NCBI GenBank assembly: GCA_032249055.1
Contig: JAVVGP010000010.1
Location: 1 to 16,823 of the forward strand
Direction: 5' to 3'
From: SCGC-AAA471-B05 sp032249055
GTDB lineage: Archaea; Thermoproteota; Thermoprotei; Gearchaeales; Gearchaeaceae
DNA: 16,823 nucleotides
The stretch's first letter is position 1. The number at the start of each line of letters is the position of its first letter. The notes under the pieces were generated by a model that saw nothing but the letters and a program-made list of their open reading frames with translations, had not been told where the DNA came from and did not search any database. Position numbers and translations under genes: made by a program. Positions 14,249 through 16,823 of the stretch are shown piece after piece.

Positions 14249-15403
14249 ATGGCTGAAGTAGCAATAGTAGGAATAGGATGTTATGCTTTCTCACCAAATA
14301 CAAACTTCATTTCCTTTAGGGAAGGAATGTTTGAAGCTGCAGTAAGAGCTTTTACAGATTGTGGAATAGATCCTAGGAAAGATGTTGATTCATTTATAGT
14401 TTGTGAAGAAGATTTTTGGGAAGGAATAAGCATAAGCAACGAGTTTATGCCAGATCAATTAGGTGCGGTATTAAAACCAATAGTTACAGTTACAAGCGAG
14501 AGCTTAATAGGTTTGGCTTCTGCTTATATGCAAATAAAAACAGGTGCTTTCGATGTAGTAGTTGTTGAAAGCCATTCTAAAGCAAGTAATATTCTTACAT
14601 ACCCAAAGATTTTAGAATTAGCCTTAGATCCTTTATATGAAAGACATTTAAACATTCATCCTTACTACCTAGCTTCATTAGAAGCAAGATATTATATGAA
14701 CAAATATGGAATAGATTACTCCTATTTGGCAAAAGTTGTAGAAAAAAATAAAAATAATGGATTATTAAATCCTAGGGGAAATTTTGCCTCAAAAATTACC
14801 TATGAAGAAATAATAAAGAAGGAAAAATTATTTGATCCTTTAACAATTTATGATGTTGCAAATTTAACGGATGGCTTTATAGTTTTAGTTTTAGCATCAA
14901 AAGAAGTTGCTGAAAAACTTGATTGTAAACCTATATGGATTAAAGGAATAGGATGGTCTTCCGAATCTTCTTCTTTTTTATTCAGAGATTTGGCTGAAAT
15001 AAAATCTGCTTATGATGCTTCGGAAAGAGCTTATAAAATGGCTGGAATAGAAAATCCAAGAAAACAATTGGATTTTGCTGAAGTTGATGATAGATTTAGT
15101 TATAGAGAATTAATGCATATTGAAGCTTTAAGAATTTGTAAAAAAGGAGAAGCATATAAAGACTTGGATATTGGAAGTTTTAATAGGGAAGGAGATTTTC
15201 CAGTAAATATAAGCGGAGGTTATTTAGCATGTGGTCTTCCATTGGATGCAGGTGGAATATGGCGAGTTTATGAAGCGGCTCTTCAGCTTAGAGGAGAAGC
15301 TGGAAATATGCAAATTAAAGATGTAAAAAATGCTGTAATATTAAGCTGGAGAGGAATAAATACTTCAACTTATGCTACTGTTGTTTTAAGCAATGAAGAT
15401 TAA
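14249..15403 (+). CDS. Thiolase-superfamily protein lacking canonical catalytic residues (paralogue 1)
   Basis: The 384-residue product has the thiolase fold pattern of the archaeal/SCP2-like group: an N-terminal V-A-I-V-G-I-G strand, I-K-T-G-A-F-D-V-V-V-V-E (96-107), N-L-T-D-G (205-209) and the C-terminal G-x-L-x-x-G-x-P…Q-L-R-G-E-A-G region (324-352). Aligned by hand, the nucleophilic Cys position is Thr82, the usual His/Asn in E-V-x-D is Asp280, the His of G-H-P is Leu330 (GLP), and the C-terminal Cys is absent (LSWRGIN). Ordinary thiolysis or Claisen condensation is therefore unlikely; a structural partner, a retro-aldolase-like role or binding of an acyl-CoA are possibilities. ATG at 14249 is preferred over a TTG at 14240 from promoter spacing. 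It heads an operon with a second thiolase-like gene and a DUF35 gene. Confidence 0.85.
   Translation: MAEVAIVGIGCYAFSPNTNFISFREGMFEAAVRAFTDCGIDPRKDVDSFIVCEEDFWEGISISNEFMPDQLGAVLKPIVTVTSESLIGLASAYMQIKTGAFDVVVVESHSKASNILTYPKILELALDPLYERHLNIHPYYLASLEARYYMNKYGIDYSYLAKVVEKNKNNGLLNPRGNFASKITYEEIIKKEKLFDPLTIYDVANLTDGFIVLVLASKEVAEKLDCKPIWIKGIGWSSESSSFLFRDLAEIKSAYDASERAYKMAGIENPRKQLDFAEVDDRFSYRELMHIEALRICKKGEAYKDLDIGSFNREGDFPVNISGGYLACGLPLDAGGIWRVYEAALQLRGEAGNMQIKDVKNAVILSWRGINTSTYATVVLSNED
15029..15085 (+). repeat. 57-base tract nearly identical to 16240-16296 (copy 1)
   Basis: This tract inside the first thiolase-like gene encodes AYKMAGIENPRKQLDFAEV and differs from the copy in the second gene at only two bases, both synonymous (Asn AAT/AAC, Leu TTG/TTA). 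The flanking parts of the two genes are strongly diverged. Local gene conversion or strong constraint could explain it. Confidence 0.85.
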
Positions 15404-15429
15404 TATCTTTAAATTTATTAATAGTTAAG

Positions 15430-16611
15430 ATGAAAACGAATATTAATATTAAAAACCGTGTGGCAATTATAGGAGCTGGTATGACATTATTTAGAAGAAA
15501 ATTAAAGGAAACTCCTCAAGAAATAACTTTTGAAGCAGTAAAAATGGCACTTGAATCGGCTGGATTAGAAGCTAAAGATATTGAAGCTGTTGTTATTGGC
15601 TCAGCTCCTGATGCTTTTGATGGTATACATGAAAAAGGTGAACATTTAGCTGATGGAGCATTAGCTTATTTAAAGCCATCTAAAAGAGTTTACGTAGGAG
15701 GAGCTACAGGTGTTATGGCTGCTATAAGTGGATGGTGGCATGTAGCTTCAGGTTTATATGATTTAGTTTTAGTTGTAGCTGAAGAGAAAATGAGCGATGC
15801 TAAGCCTCATCCTCAAGCAGTATTTCTTCATATATGGGATCCTATTTTAGAAAAACCTCTTAATCCAAATTTGATTTGGATCTTTGCAATGGAAATGCAT
15901 AGATACATGTATAAATATAATATCAAAAAGGAAGATATAGCACTTGTTACAGTTAAAAATAAGAAAAATGCTTTAGATCATCCTGCTGCACGTGATGCTA
16001 TGAATTTGACTGTTGAAGATGTTTTAAATAGTGAAGTTCTTGTTTGGCCAGTTCAAAGATTAGATATAAGTTCTATTACTGATGGGGCTGCTGCTATAGT
16101 TCTTGCAAGTGAAAAAGTTGCAAGGAGATTTACAGATTCTCCTGTTTGGATAGAAGGTGTAGGTTGGGCTTTAGATTCAACTCATTGGACATGTAGAGAA
16201 TTAGCATATCCTTTATACTTAGAATATGCTGGAAATATGGCTTATAAAATGGCTGGAATAGAAAACCCAAGAAAACAATTAGATTTTGCTGAAGTTTATG
16301 ATCCATTTAACTATAAAGAGCTTCATCATATGGAAGGACTTAAGCTAGCAGATAAAGGTAAAGCTCCTGAACTAACTAGAGAAGGAATTACACAAAGGGA
16401 TGGTGATTTGCCGATATGTCCTTCAGGAGGATTATTAGGCGTAGGAAATCCTATAGCTGCTGCTGGATTAATGAAAGTATGTGAATTATTCTGGCAGTTA
16501 AGATATGAGGCTGGAAAAAGACAAGTAAGAATAAAAAACGGTTATGCTTTAGCTCAAGCTTGGGGAGATTTAATGCAGGTTTCTACTGTATTAATAGCTA
16601 AGGGTGGATAA
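15430..16611 (+). CDS. Thiolase-superfamily protein lacking canonical catalytic residues (paralogue 2)
   Basis: The 393-residue product is closer to the archaeal acetyl-CoA acetyltransferase-like group than its neighbour: R-V-A-I-I-G-A-G-M-T at the N-terminus, ASGLYDLVLVVAEEKMS (106-122), SITDGAAAIVLASE (215-228), CPSGGLLGVGNPIAAAGL (330-347) and QLRYEAGKRQV (356-366). The nucleophile region is VGGATG (89-94), with Gly91 where Cys is expected. The E-V-H-D His is Tyr290, G-H-P is G-N-P (Asn340), and the C-terminal Cys motif is AQAWGD. Cys-less thiolase-fold aldolases such as Ltp2, which act with a DUF35 protein on steroid side-chain CoA esters, are a known precedent, but the substrate here is unknown. 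It starts 26 bases after paralogue 1 and ends one base before the DUF35 gene. Confidence 0.88.
   Translation: MKTNINIKNRVAIIGAGMTLFRRKLKETPQEITFEAVKMALESAGLEAKDIEAVVIGSAPDAFDGIHEKGEHLADGALAYLKPSKRVYVGGATGVMAAISGWWHVASGLYDLVLVVAEEKMSDAKPHPQAVFLHIWDPILEKPLNPNLIWIFAMEMHRYMYKYNIKKEDIALVTVKNKKNALDHPAARDAMNLTVEDVLNSEVLVWPVQRLDISSITDGAAAIVLASEKVARRFTDSPVWIEGVGWALDSTHWTCRELAYPLYLEYAGNMAYKMAGIENPRKQLDFAEVYDPFNYKELHHMEGLKLADKGKAPELTREGITQRDGDLPICPSGGLLGVGNPIAAAGLMKVCELFWQLRYEAGKRQVRIKNGYALAQAWGDLMQVSTVLIAKGG
16240..16296 (+). repeat. 57-base tract nearly identical to 15029-15085 (copy 2)
   Basis: Second copy of the shared tract, in the corresponding part of the second thiolase-like gene; 55 of 57 bases agree with copy 1. 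It ends just before the position that is Asp280 in paralogue 1 and Tyr290 in paralogue 2, so the two proteins diverge exactly at a catalytic-site residue. Confidence 0.85.
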
Positions 16612-16612
16612 A

Positions 16613-16823
16613 ATGCAGAAAATCTATCCTAGCATTCCTGTATTAAAGGAAGATGAAGGAAAAATTGTTGAAATTAGCTACAAGCCAGAAGCTAAATATC
16701 TCTTCTCTGCAGGCCAAGCAATAAGTAGATTTCTTAATGAATTAAAAAATGGAAGAATTATTGGTAGAAAATGCTTTAAGTGCAACAGAATTCTTGTTCC
16801 TCCTAGAATGTACTGTGAGATTT
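16613..16823 (+). CDS. DUF35 OB-fold/zinc-ribbon acyl-CoA-associated protein, N-terminal part
   Basis: Seventy codons are visible before the window edge. After an N-terminal stretch with a helix (S-A-G-Q-A-I-S-R-F-L-N-E-L-K-N, 32-46) comes I-I-G-R-K-C-F-K-C-N-R-I-L-V-P-P-R-M-Y-C, the typical rubredoxin-like zinc ribbon of DUF35 proteins. C54, C57 and C68 are seen, and the fourth Cys would fall just past the edge; the OB-fold should follow. DUF35 proteins form complexes with thiolase-fold enzymes, for example in the archaeal thiolase/HMG-CoA synthase complex, BbsAB and Ltp2-ChsH2. The ATG lies one base after the preceding stop, and GGTGGAT upstream resembles a ribosome-binding site, so it is co-translated with the thiolase-like pair. 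Confidence 0.85.
   Translation, partial: MQKIYPSIPVLKEDEGKIVEISYKPEAKYLFSAGQAISRFLNELKNGRIIGRKCFKCNRILVPPRMYCEI

Noticed and set aside
1..16823. CRISPR arrays, insertion sequences, integrase or attachment sites, including at the two tRNA genes
   Set aside because: No regularly spaced repeats, no transposase or integrase frames, and no duplicated tRNA 3' end were seen.

Overview
This AT-rich window carries an archaeal core-gene region, most likely from a member of the Thermoproteota (TACK group; crenarchaeal in character). Four things point there. The run secE-spt5-L11-L1-L10-L12-alaS is an archaeal translation/transcription cluster, with alaS after L12 as I recall for Sulfolobales. LeuRS and AlaRS are of archaeal type. 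The ThrRS lacks an editing domain, as in crenarchaea whose ThrRS is split into two genes. Many genes have a TATA-like box about 26 bases before the start codon, which suggests leaderless mRNAs. The exact lineage cannot be fixed from this window.

Layout. Bases 1-55 (minus) are the first 18 codons of a gene resembling the radical SAM enzyme of the AmmeMemoRadiSam system. Two intronless tRNA genes lie back to back: tRNA-Asp(GTC), minus, and tRNA-Arg(TCT), plus. Bases 864-10659 hold nine genes, all on the minus strand. In transcription order they are ornithine carbamoyltransferase, SecE, Spt5, ribosomal proteins L11, L1, L10 and L12, AlaRS and LeuRS. Spacing is mostly 1-14 bases, with one overlap (secE/spt5). 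Additional promoters are likely before L12 and LeuRS. The block joins protein translocation, transcription elongation, the L1 stalk, the GTPase-associated stalk and two aminoacyl-tRNA synthetases.

Bases 10660-12985 form a small accessory island: two long AT-rich gaps around a two-gene plus-strand operon. Its first gene encodes an unrecognised protein with a class III (type IV pilin-like) N-terminus. Its second encodes a Sec-secreted, cysteine-containing, beta-rich protein.

Bases 12986-16823 (plus) hold an editing-domain-less ThrRS and then a likely operon of two divergent thiolase-fold proteins and the start of a DUF35 zinc-ribbon/OB-fold partner. By hand alignment both thiolase-like proteins lack the Cys and His residues of biosynthetic thiolases, so they probably do not perform ordinary acetoacetyl-CoA chemistry. 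They share a 57-base tract that is almost identical at DNA level, although the proteins are otherwise strongly diverged.

The most notable leads are the Cys-less thiolase pair with DUF35, the secreted/pilin-like gene pair, a SecE with an extra membrane helix, an L10 without its acidic tail, and an OTCase with HCGP in place of HCLP.
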